5,580 nt of DNA from JBKPNX01 sp046732855. Its GTDB lineage: Bacteria > Pseudomonadota > Alphaproteobacteria > Geminicoccales > Geminicoccaceae. The stretch lies in contig JBKPNX010000020.1 in NCBI GenBank assembly GCA_046732855.1, forward strand, positions 1-5,580, given 5' to 3'. Position numbers and translations under genes: made by a program. Shown here piece after piece: positions 5,027 through 5,580 of the stretch. How positions within the stretch are numbered: the stretch's first letter is position 1; the number at the start of each line of letters is the position of its first letter. The notes under the pieces are model-generated. The model was not told the DNA's origin. It saw only the letters and a list, made by a program, of their open reading frames with translations, and made no database searches.

Positions 5027-5580
5027 TCACACTCCGATCCGCTGCTTCTGCCAGCCCTTTTCATGCTCGGCGCGGGCCTTCTGCACCGCCTCGCGCCGGC
5101 TGACCTCGGGCACGGCGACATCCCACCAGGCATCGCCGGGCGTCCATTGGTGCGGGTGCACGTCGATCACGATCACGTAGGTGCGATCGGCCGCCTTGGC
5201 GCGCTGGAACGCCGCCTCCAGGTCGCCGATCGAGCGCACGTGCTCGGCGAGCGCGCCCATGCTCTCGGCGTGCTTGGCGAAATCGACCCGCGCGTCGACC
5301 TCGCGCCGGCAGTCCTCGAGCAGGTTGTTGAACGACGCGCCGCCCTTGAAGTTCTGCAACCGGTTGATCACCGCGAAACCGCCGTTGTCGCACAGCACGA
5401 CGATCAGCTTGTGCCCGGTCAGCACCGACGAATAGACGTCGGAGTTCATCATCAGGTACGAGCCGTCGCCGGTGAACACGATCACGTCGCGCTCCGGCTC
5501 CGCCATTTTGGCGCCCCAGCCGCCGGCGATCTCGTAGCCCATGCAGGAGAAGCCGAACTCGCAGTCGAAGGTGCCGACCG
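5027..5580 (-). CDS. iolD: Trihydroxycyclohexane-dione hydrolase (IolD), C-terminal part
   Basis: IolD is a thiamine-diphosphate enzyme that opens the ring of 3D-(3,5/4)-trihydroxycyclohexane-1,2-dione, the product of IolE, to yield 5-deoxy-glucuronate. The reading frame enters from the right edge and continues without a break. About 184 residues are present, roughly the last 30 percent of a protein usually near 610-640 residues. Visible are FGFSCMGYEIAGGWGAK, the ThDP/Mg-binding segment GDGSYLMMNSD (GDG at 5470-5462) followed 25 residues later by the DNGG end of the motif, then RLQNFKGGASFNNLL and the C-terminal TPGDAWWDVAVPEVSRR, all typical of IolD. The ATG at 5542 is internal, not the start, because conserved residues precede it. 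The gene stops 3 bases before iolE. Confidence 0.93.
   Translation of the reverse strand, partial: VGTFDCEFGFSCMGYEIAGGWGAKMAEPERDVIVFTGDGSYLMMNSDVYSSVLTGHKLIVVLCDNGGFAVINRLQNFKGGASFNNLLEDCRREVDARVDFAKHAESMGALAEHVRSIGDLEAAFQRAKAADRTYVIVIDVHPHQWTPGDAWWDVAVPEVSRREAVQKARAEHEKGWQKQRIGV

Noticed and set aside
5027..5542. Treating the ATG at 5542 as the start of a complete 171-residue gene
   Set aside because: Conserved IolD residues (FGFSC) continue upstream of it to the window edge, so it is an internal Met of a truncated longer gene.

Overview
The window is GC-rich and gene-dense, and looks like chromosomal DNA of an alphaproteobacterium. That placement is an inference from three things: strong GC bias at third codon positions, an iolD-iolE inositol pair, and a hypothetical protein of the 'SRxNGAKSRGP...GKARSAxNALRHGxRA' type. 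No tRNA, rRNA or CRISPR array was seen.

Left edge (1-368): the first 62 bases encode, on the minus strand, the N-terminus of an IS1182-like transposase running out of the window. A small hairpin overlaps its ribosome binding site. The rest of this stretch is non-coding and holds the probable outer end of the insertion sequence, followed by a good sigma70-type promoter (254-282). That promoter drives a plus-strand conserved protein of unknown function (369-1148).

Middle (1195-3404): a minus-strand divergent phosphoribosylanthranilate isomerase (TrpF) relative converges on the hypothetical gene. It keeps the catalytic Cys and Asp but has lost other TrpF signature residues. An intergenic stretch of about 300 bases then separates it from a divergently transcribed plus-strand gene. 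This gene encodes a zinc metallopeptidase with an N-terminal P/Homo B domain and a leishmanolysin-like (M8) catalytic domain. It lacks an N-terminal signal peptide and ends in an acidic-hydrophobic tail like that of type I-secreted proteases. A perfect TGTGA-N6-TCACA palindrome (CRP/FNR-type operator) lies about 100 bases upstream of it.

Right part (3478-5580): three minus-strand genes, in transcription order iolD (C-terminal part only), iolE, and a 171-residue protein of unknown function. IolE dehydrates 2-keto-myo-inositol and IolD hydrolyses the resulting cyclic dione, so these two are consecutive steps of myo-inositol breakdown and are separated by only 3 bases. The third gene has its own strong Shine-Dalgarno sequence after a 94-base gap and need not belong to the pathway. 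A GC-rich hairpin lies between this block and the convergent protease gene.

The most interesting items are the unusually arranged P-domain/M8 protease with its CRP-like site, and the divergent TrpF paralogue.
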